Below, in pieces: positions 25,001 through 40,000 of a DNA stretch of 64,000 nucleotides. The stretch covers positions 434,001 through 498,000 of the forward strand of contig PTFA01000038.1 in NCBI GenBank assembly GCA_003342895.1. The letters run 5' to 3'. The stretch is from Casuarius casuarius. Taxonomy: Eukaryota > Chordata > Aves > Casuariiformes > Casuariidae. Made by a program: the position numbers and the translations under genes. The notes under the pieces are model-generated. The model was not told the DNA's origin. It made no database searches and worked only from the letters and a program-made list of their open reading frames with translations. Positions within the stretch are counted from its first letter, which is position 1. Each line of letters begins with the position of its first letter.

Positions 25001-28000
25001 AGATACTAATCAACCCATGAGTCACCCTTTGGTTTGCTGCAGTTTATAGAATGTGTTTGCCTTAAACAACTGTCTTGCAAGTGCCTCTAGTTAATGATCA
25101 TCTCAGTTTTCTGTGCGCTGGAGAAGACAGATGTATAGGGCTGGTCAGTTTTGCTGTTGCAATCCTTACTCATGAGTAGGTGTCCTTAACTTTACAGTCT
25201 GTTCCACCTTCACAGCTATTCCCATTGCCAGTGATGACAGAGATGAACTAATTACACAGTTTATACAATTCCCCTATATATAATGTATATAATTTTCTAA
25301 TGAGGCAGTACTGCTACATGAAAACAATTCACATAGGCCTGTGTTTGACTAAAAGGGTCTGACAGGAAGCTTTGCAAGAAAAAGCTTTGCATGAAGGCGT
25401 TAGAGACCACTGATATGGAAAAAGAGTCTCAAAAATTTCCATGTTCTTTTACAAGTAAGTGCTAATATATGCACAAGAATGTTTCTTGGTAAGTAGTTTT
25501 CAGCTCCAGTACCAGCGATGTCATAAAAGTTTAGATGAATCTCATGAATGCATTCCAATGTAAATGATCCTTTCAGTTGCAAGAACTGGATGCAATTTTT
25601 GCAAGATCAGACAAGAGTCTCTGTGGGGTTCTTTTTGCTTTTGTTTTTTTCCTGGATGGACATAATTATTCATATTAATTTGTTATTGATAGTAAAAGTT
25701 ACTTTCATTTTCCTTGCACTGGTGTAATGCATAGGGATCAGATCTCTTTCTTTGGCAGGCCCCAGACAAACACCGGAAAACATGTTCTGCCCCCGGAGGC
25801 TCTAGAAGGGCCTTAGATGGCCAGAAAATGTAAGAGAGAAAAGAGAGGAGGAGATGGAAAAAATACCACAAAATTCATTCTAACGCTCTTTCAAAATTCT
25901 TAAACCTTGGAAATATGGTTATGGGGACTGAATGCTGCAGGAGGGCTTGGGACAGAGCACAGCACGTTGTCCTAAGGAAAGGCTTCCAGAAAGCTAAGTT
26001 GGGGTGTTTGAAGGATACTTTTAGGGATAGGTCTACTCCACAGTCCAGAGGTGTGATTTAACTTGTATGACTAGTATAGTTATACCTAGTATATCAATCA
26101 AGCAATTGAGTATCAATAGCATCAAAGCTGTAACAGCAAAACTGCCAGTGTCTGATGCTCAAGCCCAGCTGTTACTAGAAGGCAGAGATGTCGGTGCCTG
26201 GCTGTGGTACTGCGGTCTCACTGCCCAGTTCAGCTTGGTTATGTTCTCCCCACTCCTCCGTACTGCAGTACAAATACTCCCTGCAGTCATGATTTTCACA
26301 TACTTGTTCTGGTAGTGAACATGGAAGTAAATAGTGATCTATGCCTGTATTTAAAGACAGGTGTGAGTATTTTAAATCTAACACCTGATCAGTGTGGGAC
26401 TATATTTAAATACACTACCTGCTTTTCAATCTCAGCAAACAATCAGGATTTAGTGTGCTAACTGAAAGACATTTTTATCTCTTAACAGCTTACTGAAGTC
26501 ATATGGAGAAATTCTCTCTGTCTGCAGCACATGTTCATTCCCAAAATAGAGAATCTGATCTAAATTCACTTTTTTTTTTTCCATTAAGCTTTAGGTTGGT
26601 TCTCTTCAAAGGATTATGACACTGTTCTCTTTTCGCTGAAACAGACTCCCTGCTCTGTGATAATTATCTTCATTCCCTGCTAATATTTTCAAACTTTCCT
26701 ACGGTTTCTTAAATGACATCCTATTTAACGTGGTTCTTAAAACTCCCCAAGGCTGTGCAAGTTGAATGTGTGTTTCTACCTTCTCTAACTTCGCTCCAAA
26801 AATAAGAGACACTCTGTTTGCAGACAGTCTGGTGCCAGCTGATTGTCAAGGGACCGTACTGTGACACTTTCAGGTTTTCATTCAGTGCCTGAGCTCCATT
26901 CAGCTGATCTCGAAGAAGTTCTGTTTCCACTGCCTCAGCAGCATTTGCGAAGCCACTTTCCTCATAGTTATTGCATGGCAAATTGTCTTTCACACTGCTG
27001 TTTCACAGGATATTGGAAAGGGCAGGTGGTTAAGCTCTCGCTGTTCAGTACTTTTCCCTCTAATCAACTAGGACTCTCTTAAAGGTATTCTGAATGTCAC
27101 GAAAGGAAGCAGCATTGACATATAATTGCATGAGCTGCTTACTGGAGCTTCTGTTGATCCAGATGTTTCATCCAGTTACAGAATGAAGAAGTCTTTTGAA
27201 AGCTGCAACAATTTCGGAGCCGTTAGTGCTGCTATACAGGTCACAAAAATCCTTCTACAAACGTATTGTGTGTAGCCCAGTGTTTGTTGAAGTTTTCTGA
27301 GGTTGTTTATTTTGGCTGATCCTGAAATGATATTTCAGGATGGGAAAAATGTATAAATGGAAATTGAGCGGTAAAAAGAGAACAGGTTCGAGGAAGTAGG
27401 GGAACTTTTTTAAAGGAAGATTTGTAAACTGGCCTGCTGTCACATGTAATCAAGTGACTTTCTCTGCAGGCTGAAGTGTCCTGTGAATAGTTTTTGTAAA
27501 TGGTCTTCACTTCTGAGGAAACAGAGGTACTCAAACTGACAGGATGTGCATTCTGTGCTATATGTCTAACTAAAGAGAGATAATGAGCTGTACGCTTCTC
27601 TTAGTTAGATCGAACTAAATCCAGAGTCATTCTCTGAAGCTGAAGGTTTCTCCCTCTCATATTCTGGATGTACAGATGTGACAGCTAATTATATCTGATT
27701 AACTGAATTTCACAGATGATGACCAGAAGGAACTGTTACATGATGTATATTGCATCTCCTTCATGTTTCAAAAATAATGAGAACAAATCTTACTTAAGAT
27801 TGTAGTCTCATTAGAAAGTCTGCTAACCTTCTTCTGTTGATTTGGTCCAAAGATAATTATTACCGTTTGTCCTTACAGGAAAGGCAAAGACGTTTTATCA
27901 CGAACACTTCATGTGTAACTACAAAATGAACCTTTTATCTATATAAAGATTTATATTCTATTTTTAGGAGGAGCAGAGATAAAAGCTAGTGCATCAAATG

Positions 28001-31000
28001 ATCTCATTGTACATGATATAATTAAGATCAGATAGCTGAGAAGAACAAAATTCTTAGTAACGATTTGCTTTAAAAAAATCTTTAATGTGAGCTACTCAAG
28101 AACACTGTAACTGTGTAAGCAACAATAAAGTTGTCTTTTATTCAGTAGCATTTCATTTATGAAGTGATATGCAGCAAACCTCTCTTTCTAAGTTATAGCA
28201 GGTGAAATGAGGGTTTGGCTGTGAACCCCCTAATCAACGTTTTTGTTATGTATGGATTGAGCCTTGTTTTTATATGGGTGCCAGTAGAATTTATGTAAGA
28301 GCCATCTTTCCCCTGGTGTGCTCACTGTTCATTACTTCTCTGTGAACATAGGTTTGTTCTATGCTGTGTGGGTTTGATGGAAGCTAATGGAAGTCTGTCC
28401 TGGAACAACTATGTTCTTTACTAGCAGTGAACTGTGACAACTTTTTCTGTTATGCTACTTGCGATTTTATCACTGACTGGCTTGGATCCCCCCCTCTAGT
28501 ACTCAGTTACTTCTTCTTGTACTGTTTCTTCATAACCTTACCTCATAGAAATTTGGGAAAGGTGCTGTTTTCAGTTTCACCTGAGTGCATCTGATTGATA
28601 GCACAATGAGGGCTTGGACCTCTGACTGAGGCTCCTTCTATTAAAAATGCAGTCACTGCTGTAGAAAACTTCCAGATACCACTTTAGAAGAAAGAATCTA
28701 ATCTGGAAGACTCAAGATGTTCTTTTGTGGATATTAATTAATCACTACTCCTGCTCAAACCATTGAGACGTCAAAGTCCACATTCAAGAACTGTTAACTT
28801 TACATCTCTTCTATAGATATGGTTTGCTGCATGTCGTATGTGTGCTCTAAACAACTCTCCTACATTAAAGACTTCCTGAAAGACAGTACCATTCGTTTTA
28901 GGTTTTATTAGTCCCAGAATTCTTCTAGGCTCGGTGCTAGATAACGGTACTTGCTGTACCTCAGGGTCCAAAATAAATTCTTATTTGGCAATCTACATAA
29001 AGTGGGATTTTATTCACTGAATCTTAGGTATCTCTGAATGATGACTAGACTAAGCCACTCATCTCAATTCCCTTTCTGGTCAATGGAGGAAGATGCATAG
29101 GCCAGACCACAATCTGGACATACCCACCTTTAGATATGGCAACTCAAGAAAGTTTCATATCTGGACACCTTGATGTCAGATTCTAAAATGTTTCCGTGTA
29201 AGCCAGAGACAGGATTCAGTTGCCAATCCACAGGTGTCCAGTGCCATTTGAATGTCCTCACAGGGCTGGCAGGTGTGACCCAAAATGTAATGGAGGCACG
29301 TTTTTGTTTGGAATAATAGCTGGTGGTCAGGTGGGATAGCACAGATCCTCTCAAAGAGGCTTATGTTTAGCAAACTGGATTGTGTGCAGTGTAGTTACTG
29401 GGACTAAATTCATCTGCCCACACATAAGCATCTCATGTAATTTTACAAGACTCATAAGAAATACCTTGAGAGTCTCAAGGTGGCCTCTTCACCATCTTGC
29501 AGCACCTCCATTGTAAAGCTAAGTATAGAAACTGGGAATCCCGTGTCTGTCTAGTAACATGTATCTGCAGGGGTCTGTGAAATCATCTATAAAATATTAC
29601 TTCTATTAATGACAGGATCTCCTTAAAATTATGTGCAGAAATTGCTACTCAGTCTGAGTATCTCCATGTGTTGCATTGTGTTTGGTATTGCGAAGTGAGG
29701 GTGGAAATGTAGACTGAAGTCTATGCATTTCAGTGCTTTATGAAATGATCTTCCTGTATCTTATGAGGCTCTCAGTGGGGGAAGAGGGAAGGAGGAAGTG
29801 AAAGGTGAAGCCAGGAATATAATCTAATCAAGGAATGCAATTGAAATGCTATTTAAGTCACATGTGGAGGAAGTACCCTAATTTTCTGACATAGGCTTGA
29901 CTCTGGTGTCCCAAAGACTGATTGTAGGGAAGGAAGCAAATGCATCCTTGTGCCAATGAAGGCAAACTGTCCTGGGTTGCATCAGCAAGAGTATAGCCAG
30001 CAGATCAAGGGATGTGATTATTCCATTCATCTCAGCACTTTTTAGGCCACACCTGGAATACTGTGTCCAGTTTTTGATGCCCCCAGTTCAAGGGAGACAC
30101 TGGAAATTGGGGGAGAGGGTCCAGCAAAAGGCCACCAAGATGATTAGAGTGACCTTCAGTACTGTATTCACAAAAATACAAGTGACAGGAAAAGAGACAG
30201 CAAGCACAGTTTCTTTCAGGGGAAATTCCATGTGGATATGAGGGAAAAAAAATATTCATTGTACAGACAATTAAACATTGGGATAGGTTGCCCAGAGAAG
30301 TGGTGGAATCTCCCTCACCAGAAATATTCAAGATTCAGCTTGACACAGCCCTAGAAAACTTAATCTAAGGCCCTGCTTTCAACAGAAAGTTGTACCAGAT
30401 GCTCTTTAGAGGTCCTTTCCAACCTACGCTTTTCTATGTTTAGAAGCAAGTACACGAGGAAAGACCGTTCCACCCTGTCCTAGAAAAGGACAGGCAGCTT
30501 GAATGGGCTTTGAGAGCCCTTATTACAATACAAGCAAAAGAGAGAGCTCGAGGAATTCCTTGGAGAAGCTTGTGGCAGCCAATTAGGCAGGCTTGCCAGA
30601 CTGGCTGACATGCTGGGACAACTAATTAGAACTTAGCACTATGGAACTATACTGTATTTTGTTACTTTGCTTGTTTATTTATTTATTTTTAAGCTTTTGT
30701 TCCACTATTGCCTATCTTTTTATCTTATCTAGAGATAAGGTCTGACCCACAAATGGAGTTATGTGCCTTCAGAGGTGGTGAATATATTACTGAAGGATGA
30801 TGCAGTAAATTGCTACTAGCCACCATCCTGTGAGCTGTAGGTGTTCCAGAAAGTCTTTTGCAATTTGCGTTATTCTGTGACAGGGAGATGGAAGAGCAGC
30901 AGTTAGAGAGACCAGGTCTCCCTGCTGCAATATTTTAAGATCAAATCCCTAGAGTAAAAATGGACACAAACAGTGTTAGAGCTTAATAGAACTGTGCTTA

Positions 31001-34000
31001 TTTGTTCTTTTGAGACACTGGGTCAAAATGCACATTTCTGGTGGATATTATAGGAGTTATTTACTACTTTTCTTACAGAAGAGGCTTCAGGATTTGGCTG
31101 CTCATTTGGCAGCTGAAATTGCTTAATCTGCTGAGATATAAAATTTGGGCAGTGGGTTTATGTTGCACTATAAATATTTTCCTGTTCTCATTTCGGAAGA
31201 ACAGTGTCCAAATGGTTGCCACAGCTAACATAGTTTTTAAAAATATTATGTAGCTTTTCTGTATCCCAGGCTGTTACATCCATGTGAAGGCTGTATTGCC
31301 ATAAAATATAATTCACTGCTTTATAAAGGCAAAATTACACCCTAAAACAAATACATGCAAATATTACCTTGATTCATATATCAAATTAAACAAGGCTGAT
31401 GTCACCACTTCCATGTTTGATATATAAGCCAGTTTCTCATTGTTATTTGGCAGATGGAGTCCAAGTTGTGTTGCTTTGAAAAATGTTATAAATTAAAGAC
31501 GCCTTTTCATGTGCTTTGGATTCATTGAAGTCTATTGCGGTTTGTCTGCCCATTCACACATCACGATTTTTCTTTTCTACCACCAGTTGTTCATGGGAAA
31601 CTTGGGCTTTAAGAGTTTGTGGTTTGGTAGCAAACAGAATATGAATTAAGCAGTTGTCATTTGAATACCCAGTAGTTAAATACTAAAAGCTTAATTGCTC
31701 TCTGTTGGAGTTATTCCATGGTTAAAATGACACTGGGGATAAATCTGCCCTGGTCACATTACAAATGTAATTTATGAGTGCTCAGTGATGGTTTTTTCTT
31801 TTCATAAGAGGAAATCTTTTACCAAGAAAGGTAGAAAGTGTCCAAATGGGAGAATCTGGTCTAAATGGAAGTGAATGGTGAGCACTAAATACGTCACCTA
31901 GGTGAATGAGCACCTTGAGACATATTTTGTCTGGCCTTATTGCTGTCTTTTCCCAAAGGAAATTCTAAATCTTCTTCAAGACACTTTTTTTCCTCTCTTC
32001 TATTTCTCATTGTGTTTAAAAAAAGAAATCCTCTTCTTGCACTCTCACTGTGAACAGCGATTCTGTTAGTGCTCATCTCCCATGTCAGCATGGCAGGAAG
32101 CCTGCAACTGCTTAAAGAGTGAGCAAAGCGAGCTACTGAGTGATAGGGAGCTTTCTACAGCATCTTGCCTTCTGGTCCATTTGTGCAGACATATGTCTAT
32201 TATACTGGAAATCTGACATGTGCTGAAGCATCAACAACTCTTTTATCCTCTTTGAAATACCTAGAGCATTTCCCTTCACTCCAAGTTTTTGGCTGATATC
32301 CTAGCTGGATGTATCATTTGCTTAGGGATAGTGCTGGGGTGAGAAGCCTGTCTTTCTCTCCTCACCTCCTTCTTTCCCTCTTTCCTTTCCACAGAGCCTC
32401 ATTCATATTTATGTTCTCCTTATAGTCATGCTGTTTGGGAACCATACTATGAATAGGCTTAGGGGAATGATCTGGATTAAAAAAATATCACCACACATCC
32501 CATTTTTATGGGGTATTTTCAGTCTGGAACCAGTTCATGTTGCTTCTTCAGAACCCCCAGAGCCAGCATGTGCCCTGGGAAGTTTGTACGTGGACCCATG
32601 GCAGGTGAAGCCAACAAGTTTGGGTTCTGAAAGCCTTGATTCTAGAACTAAAGCGAAGGCCTGCATAGTCAGCTTGAGGAAAAGGAAAACTTGTGAAATA
32701 TAGGGGAAGAAGGCTTGTTTTTATCGTTAACATGGTCACCTTTCCCTCTCATTTGGAATAAGATCCTTAGCAATCACAAAAGTGGAAGGAGTGTTTCATC
32801 CTTCTGGGACATAAGTCTAGTGGATAGACACTAGCACAGACAGCCCTGGTCTGTAATATTCACACTCCAATCTGTTGAAGGGCTGGAGAAGTTAAAAAGT
32901 AATTATTATAATCAGAGACAAAATTTTAGAAGATGGCCTGAAAGTGAGGAATTAAAGTTACCAATAAAATGACTTTAAAGCAAACCAAATGATGTCATTC
33001 CAAGCTGGTAGAAGGAGAGGACCTGGCTTGGAAATGAATGCATGTTGAGGAAAAAACTGAGCTATGCTGAAACAATCAAAAGATTCATATTTTTATTGCT
33101 CGAAGAAGTGTCTAGGATGTTATGGGAGCTCTTCTCTCTCTTTTGCACAGAGAACAGAGTTGTATCACCAGCATAAGATTTACACCCTGTGTCAGTGCAG
33201 TGCATGTAACTATTGAGAACTGGGTGTGCAGTATTTGCAAGGTGTGCAAGCTTTTGTGCCAGTATGAAATGACTTAGTCATTTCAGTCCAGTTCCTTGTA
33301 GACACAAAGCTGTGTGGTAAATGTATCCAAGGAAAGAGTGTTCTTTGCCAACTTTGGCGGCACCGATTTTGAACACAGAGAAACCCCAGCCTTCCTATTT
33401 CAGACATGATGCTTACAGTTCATGCATGAGAGACACTGGGAAGGTTTGTGTAGAGGTGCATATCATATAATTCTCTTCTGCTGGATTATCCATGGTGTTT
33501 AAGGGCCCATAGCAGTGCCCATTTAAACAGTCTCTTCTCCTCCAGTACTGATCTGGGAGCACAATTTCTCTTCTTTCTGCACACAAATATATACCGCTGT
33601 TTAATGTAACATTTGCAAAACCTCAACCACTCTGAGTCTTTTCTTGCCCTTTGGCCCTGATGCTTCTGTATTACCTTGGCTCTGATGCTGGGAGAGAAAT
33701 ACAAGAACCTCCCCTCTGCAGAGCAGCCACTATCTTCAGTCCTCCCCTGGAGTGGGCTTCCATCAGAGGATGGCTTTGCATTACAGAGAATTAAATGGAC
33801 TAGATAATCCATTAACGAGATGGCTCTTGGGTTGGTTGGAAACCCTGATCCTTTTTGTGGTGGGGTTTTATGGAGAGTGTTAAAGATAGCAATGAGATGA
33901 CATGTATCTGGGCCTCGAAGAGTGGTGTGCAAAGATGACATACTACATTTGCCAAGCTGTGGTAAACCTGAAGCCACATGGGATGGTTCAGATACGGCTT

Positions 34001-37000
34001 ACCAATCATTCCTAGCTGAAATGAGCTCAGGCTCTTAAACAACATACATCAGAAAGCTTAGCCAAGAAATGAGGTTGGTGAACTGCTTTTCTTAGACTGT
34101 CACAGCATGTGCTGACAACACCCATTATATGCTATAAAATGAGAAGAGTTTTTAAAATCCCCCTTCTCCCTCCCATGCCTTTTCAAACCCCCAAAGAGAC
34201 AATAATTATCAGGTGATAAGAAAGCACCTTCCCACATAACAGCAGGCTTTCCAGATGAGCGATGCATTGGATTAATAAGGTTATGTCAGGGGAACAGCAT
34301 TATCTCCTTTTTCCCATTTTGCCTGAGCTGGTTACAGATCATGCATGATCTTCCTGGCCCATGTGTAATCACTCTGGTCCTTGTGCACAAGGGGCTTCTT
34401 CTGAGGACAAGGTTCATTTGGGTGGAAGATGGGAGATGTCTTGGGAAACTGGACTGAAACAGAGAACAAGGAGCACTGCAGACAGCCCCATATTGCACTC
34501 AGAGTGCAAAATGCACGTATTTGATCTGCCTTTTCTGATTCAGAAGGTGGTCCGTTTATGAAAACAACCCTCCCAAAACAATGTAATTTTTTACAGCTCC
34601 GTCACAAAACCAGTCTCATACTTTTACACTCCCATTGTGATATTACTTGCAGATCAAATAATTTTCTGGTATCTGTCCAGTACTAGTGTACATCAGACGA
34701 AATGTTATTTCATCAGGCTTCTGATCCTATTTAAAGTTTTGGCACATGCTGTCCTAGAGGAAAGGATTGGCACGTGATTCATGTTTCACAATACATTTTG
34801 GGAAAGCATGCAAATGCTGCAGTGTTTACAGTAGCTGAAGCAGTAATACAGAGTATAGGAAGGGGAGCCCTGAGTGGCTTAGCAGTTGGTGGGCTTTCAA
34901 ATTCAATTCCTAACCAGTAGGTACATTAGCAACGTAGCACGTGGCATATCTACAAAGTCAGCTAGTGTCTGCTGCCCTTCTTATCACTTAAAACATCTGT
35001 GGACACAGTGTTCCCCATTGCAGTGCTGTGTTTGGCTAATGTTATTTATTTGATAAGCCTGGGATGGGAAGACAAAAACTGGCGGACAGGGTGGCAAAAC
35101 TGGAGCTCAAGCCCTTTTGCATTCTTCAAGGCCATTTCTTTAATGAATGTTTTCTGTTCTTTGTGGCTATATAAGAAGGAAGAAAGATGTGAGATGGTCA
35201 TTCCTTTTCTCCTGGCAAGAACATCTGTGCAGTTGTTTTTAAACCTTCCTGGTCCTGCTCCCTAGTGGGAGAAAGAGGGTTTTTATAGGGAGAGAGAATC
35301 AACAGAAAGCATAGTGCCATTATTAGGTGTAATAGGACTTTAAGATTTAGGATTGTTGTTGTATTTCTCTGCATCTGCAGAGACTTCACATTCTTATTTT
35401 GAACAAACCCAGTCTGTGATGGCTTAAAGGAGCTATTTGTATCCAAGATCATTCCTGTCACATCAGCAGTCATCTCCACAATCAAAATTCAGGCTCTTGG
35501 TGTAACTGAGAAGTTTGTTCATCCTATAGGATAATACAGTTAGGGGGCATTTTATATTAAGAAGAATCAAGTTAACTTCACAGAAAATGGTTCAACCTGT
35601 CTATTCTTACCACATTTTTGAAGTTGCATTTTTAGAAAGAGAGTTGTGGCTCAGCAAAAGGGACTCATATCGGCCAAGAAGCATCCTGAATTTTTATGCT
35701 CTTGTATCAGATTTAGTTCTGAAAGCTGTCAGGCAATGGCTTTGGTGAGTGGTCTTGTGCTTGCAGTTTTTTTCTGTCGGGTAGACAGGCTGTTCCTTCC
35801 CTGTGCCCCCTTGCTGGATATTTAGGCATAAGGACAACATGGTGCTTTCTGGCAACCAAACCCAGCATAAGTTAATAGAACCGTATGTTGTATTTTTGTC
35901 CAGACATTGACATCCTCAGACATGTAAGTGTGACAGGATCTGTCTGAATCATCCTGTAAGACTCTAACTTTCTAAAATTCAATGACTCTTGTAAAGTGCT
36001 GGATGTATGATCCAGACAAGACTATAACATGAAGGATACAACCAAAAAAACCCTTTGTAAATCTAAGCAGCTTTTCTGGTTCCCGATGAAAGTTATAGGG
36101 GTACAGCCAAAACCCAAATACTGACTCTGTGATAGTCAGGTTTTGTAGATCCTCTTGACCTTTAGCAAGGCTAGTTTCCTGTGTCATGTGTGATATCTCT
36201 CCCTGAGTTCTTGAGTCCCTGTTATTTTCTGAGGGCCCTGCTCTCTCCTGTGTGCTGCTTCCGTCTCACAGGCTCTGGTGTCAGACTGGGATTTCATCTG
36301 AGTTTCACATCCCAAGGTATTTGAACCATATAGGCAAATGCCAAGTAAAAGGGCACATTTTGGAATCCAGTAGCATCTGTAACTTCCTCCTTCCTTTCTC
36401 AGCAACCTTTCTCATTATTTTTGCAGAGCTCCTAGCTGGGACTAGGTCAGGATTCCTGATGAACATTGACTTTCTATGCTCCATCATTAAAACATTCACA
36501 CAGCTGCTTTGTTTTGCTTATGTGATCACAATTCAGATTCCATAAAGTCGGCAAATTCCTGAATAAACTGCAGGCAGTGAAGGCACTGTGAGAGGAACGT
36601 TGCTGCCCACATTCCCACTTACCTCAGCAGAAATTAAACGAGGGGGAGGCTGAACACTGGGACTCATTTACCTCAGCAGGTTGTACAAACTGTCTTCTAG
36701 AGTCAGCTGTCATAGGAGAACTCCACACCCAGGCTCCTTTCCCCTCTCTCCCACTACAGTGTTCATCAGTTCATATTGCTTCTCAGTTCCACTGCGCTCT
36801 AGCTATGGGTAATAAAGAACAGTTACACCTCTCGTTGTTGTCATTGCCATCTCTCTGTGCATTCAGTAATTGTCATAAGTGAATAATTGAATTCTGAATT
36901 TCCACCAAGAGACAATTACTATGAGAATCAAACATCTTTATCAGCCAGTGCCCTGATAGCATTCCAGAAGGGGGTTAGTCAGGGGAACTTGATAGCTGTG

Positions 37001-40000
37001 TGCTCTCCTAGGCTCTCAGAATGAGAAAAAAACCTGCTTCAACCCTGGGTAATGACTTATCTCCTCCAGGCTTAGTGCTTCGCAGTAAGTCGCTACTACA
37101 GAACAACTGGAGGGTTAATGAGCTATTGGACTAACCAGCAGTGAATATTTTCTCGTTCCTGTGTTTTCTAGGAATCTGTGTACATGGATATTCCCACATG
37201 TTCCAAGCTACAGTTTTCCTAATAATTTGTGCACAATCCCTGTGAGTTCTGTTTGGATGATAGTCTATCTTTCTTGAAACAACTAAATCATCCAGGCTTC
37301 AAGTGAAGGAAGTGTTTAAAACAGGACATAAGAGTGGTGGTTCCACATCAGACCAAGTATCTATCTAGGCCAATACTTTGTTTAGCCCAGATGCTAAATT
37401 TAGTTGTCTATATGAAGGTGTGTATATGTTCTGGACATCTAAGTTCCCTTATTGTTAATGTAGATCTAGTCAATGTAACACAGAGAACAATTCAGCCCCA
37501 TAAAGTAGATGGCTGCTGATCAGCTGAATATCAATCTAGACAATGCTGACTGCATTGACTGGGGATCAGTTCACTTGCTTAAATTTAGGAATCTTGTGCT
37601 ATCTGAGATGCCTTAGGTTGAATGGATGCCTGCAAGACTATAGGACACCTCAAATAGTACTAGCTTAGTACTAGTCTATCTAGCACCGCGTGAATTAAAA
37701 CCTTCACTCACATGTGGGCACCTGCATCGTCAGATCAGAATTTATGGGTCTTAATCTTAAGATCACTTTCATATGTAGGGAGGTGTATAAGAAGGGCAGG
37801 TGTGAAGAGAGATTGCTCCTATGCTGCTTTGGTTTCTAGTGATCCAAGTTTCTATGACTTGCTATGACCAGAGATGATGTCTGTATGTTAAATGAGTAGG
37901 GTTTTTTCTCCAATAAACTTTTTTCCTTTATACAGGACTTCAGCTGTAACGTGTGAATAAAAGCTGTTCTTGAGAACAGGCCGATAGAATTTAATTCAAA
38001 TATAGACTGAATCAGATTCTTCTTGCAAAGAATAATGTGGGCCTTCCCTGCAGGCAGTTGAGGTGTAGCAGCCTATAGAAGAGTGAGAATTTCTTAAATA
38101 CAATAAAGCTCAGCATCCTAAGGAGGAAAAAGTCTGTGAGCAAAAATGTTGAGAGGAGAGAGTGATTTGAGAGAGAAATAGATAGAAGAATGTATCTGCC
38201 ACCTACCCTCTGTTGGAGGTGGCACTCCAGGTTGGACCACCCATAAACAGTACCACTAGCCGAAGTTCAACCTGCCCAGAGTGCTCAAACTTTTTTAAGA
38301 AAAATGTTCCTCAGGATATTTCATAAGAAAATTCAGTAGAATTTACCACTCTCAGAGCAGACATGGTTGAATACTTATTTTGTAATAAAATCAAAATAAA
38401 CATTCGAAGCAGAGACACATAAGTGGCCAAGTGTTTCATCTTTCTTGTGTCTGATACCTGACAGCAAAGATTAATTTGAATAGGCGTGTGTTGCAATCTC
38501 AAGCCCAGCATGAATTTCAGACTTTCCTCTCACAGCAGTTTTTTTGGAGTTAAGTAAATTCTCTTTCCTGTTCAGATAGATAGAATGAAGATGGTGGGTG
38601 TTTGTTCTTGGTGACTTTTTTCATGTGCTGACAACCAAGTGAAGGGAAAAGGTAATAACCTGAGGAATAGTCCAATATAAATTGCTTCATAATCTCCCTC
38701 TTCTTTTCTGTCTGCTTAAAAATGTGTACAAATCTGAATTGAAAACCATTGGGTTCTATGAGCATTCATGTTTGTGTGCATGCTGTCTCAGAGAATTAGC
38801 TGCAAAGTGCAAATAGCCTCAGGAAGTTGCAGACTTGCCCTGCATCTTCATGTCAAGTTCAGCACAGTAACACAGTACAGGAAGAAAAGTAACCTCCATT
38901 TTTGTTGAGAGGATGAATTTTGCAAGCTATTACAGCTTACATTTTTAATTCTAAGCACTGCAGCACTTTTTGACAGGCATTGAAAAGAGGAGGTTATTTT
39001 CATTTCTATCCTTCCTTAGTGCTTTTGACATATGTGGGCCAAACTCTGTCATGTCAATCAGAGCAAAAAAACCAAGTGTGCACTTGCATGTTTGTGAATG
39101 CAGGGTTAACTGGGCATTTATCAAATGCTAGTGAGCATGTTTACCTATCTCTGTCTTCTTGCTCAGTCATTTCTGTAGCAGAATAGTCCTGGCATTTCAG
39201 AACAGGAGTTTTCTTAATCACAAGCCATGCAATAGTTTCCTAAAGGAATTAATAGTATATAGGGATAATAATTTTACATAGGGATAGTAATTCTGCTTTG
39301 TTGAATTAGTAACCAGAAGGGCTGGAGAAGGGTTCCAAACAGGAGAGGTAGAAGATGTGACAATGAGAGCAGTTTCCAGGATAATTTCCTAAACATCCTT
39401 CTAAGGAGTGATTGTTCTGTTAAGGGGTAACTATTTTGGGATTCCCTGCCGTTGTGCACAGCTCGATCCTGAAACAGTTCAACATGAAGCTGAAAAGGAA
39501 TAAAACATGTTGGAATCAGAGAATTTTATGGCGCACTTTTTGTTAATGATGAATGAATCAAAAGAATGAAAAACATTGTGAGAAGTTGGATTTGTATTTC
39601 CTAAGGAATGTTGTGTGGGGTTTACTTGCAGGAGATGGGAAAGTCAAGAAGAATGTGTACTTAGTTTTGTATTGACAGATATTTCACTCAGCAGAGTTAA
39701 AAAGAGTTACTTGTCTGATTCTTAGATCTCAGCACTTAGGAGAAGAAATGGGAAGTGGAAAAAGAGGTACAGACTAACAGAACGGTATACCTTGGATGAC
39801 ATTTTGTAGACCTACAGTGCAGCAAGCATTAAAACTGTTCAGCTTGCCTAAGTAACATTGTCTTACAGTGTTCAGAGGTGCTGCCTATGTGAGAAAGAGG
39901 GTCTGTGTGTGGGTGTGCACAAGGGTATGGGCAAGACTAGAATCTTAACAGCTACTCCAAATGCAGTAGGCCTTGGGCTAGAAATCTGGAGAAATGTGTT

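Noticed and set aside
34868..34912. tRNA-like segment (TGGCTTAGCAGTTGG … TTCAATTCC)
   Set aside because: The spacing between box-like motifs is too short, the B box is poor and no cloverleaf pairing is visible.
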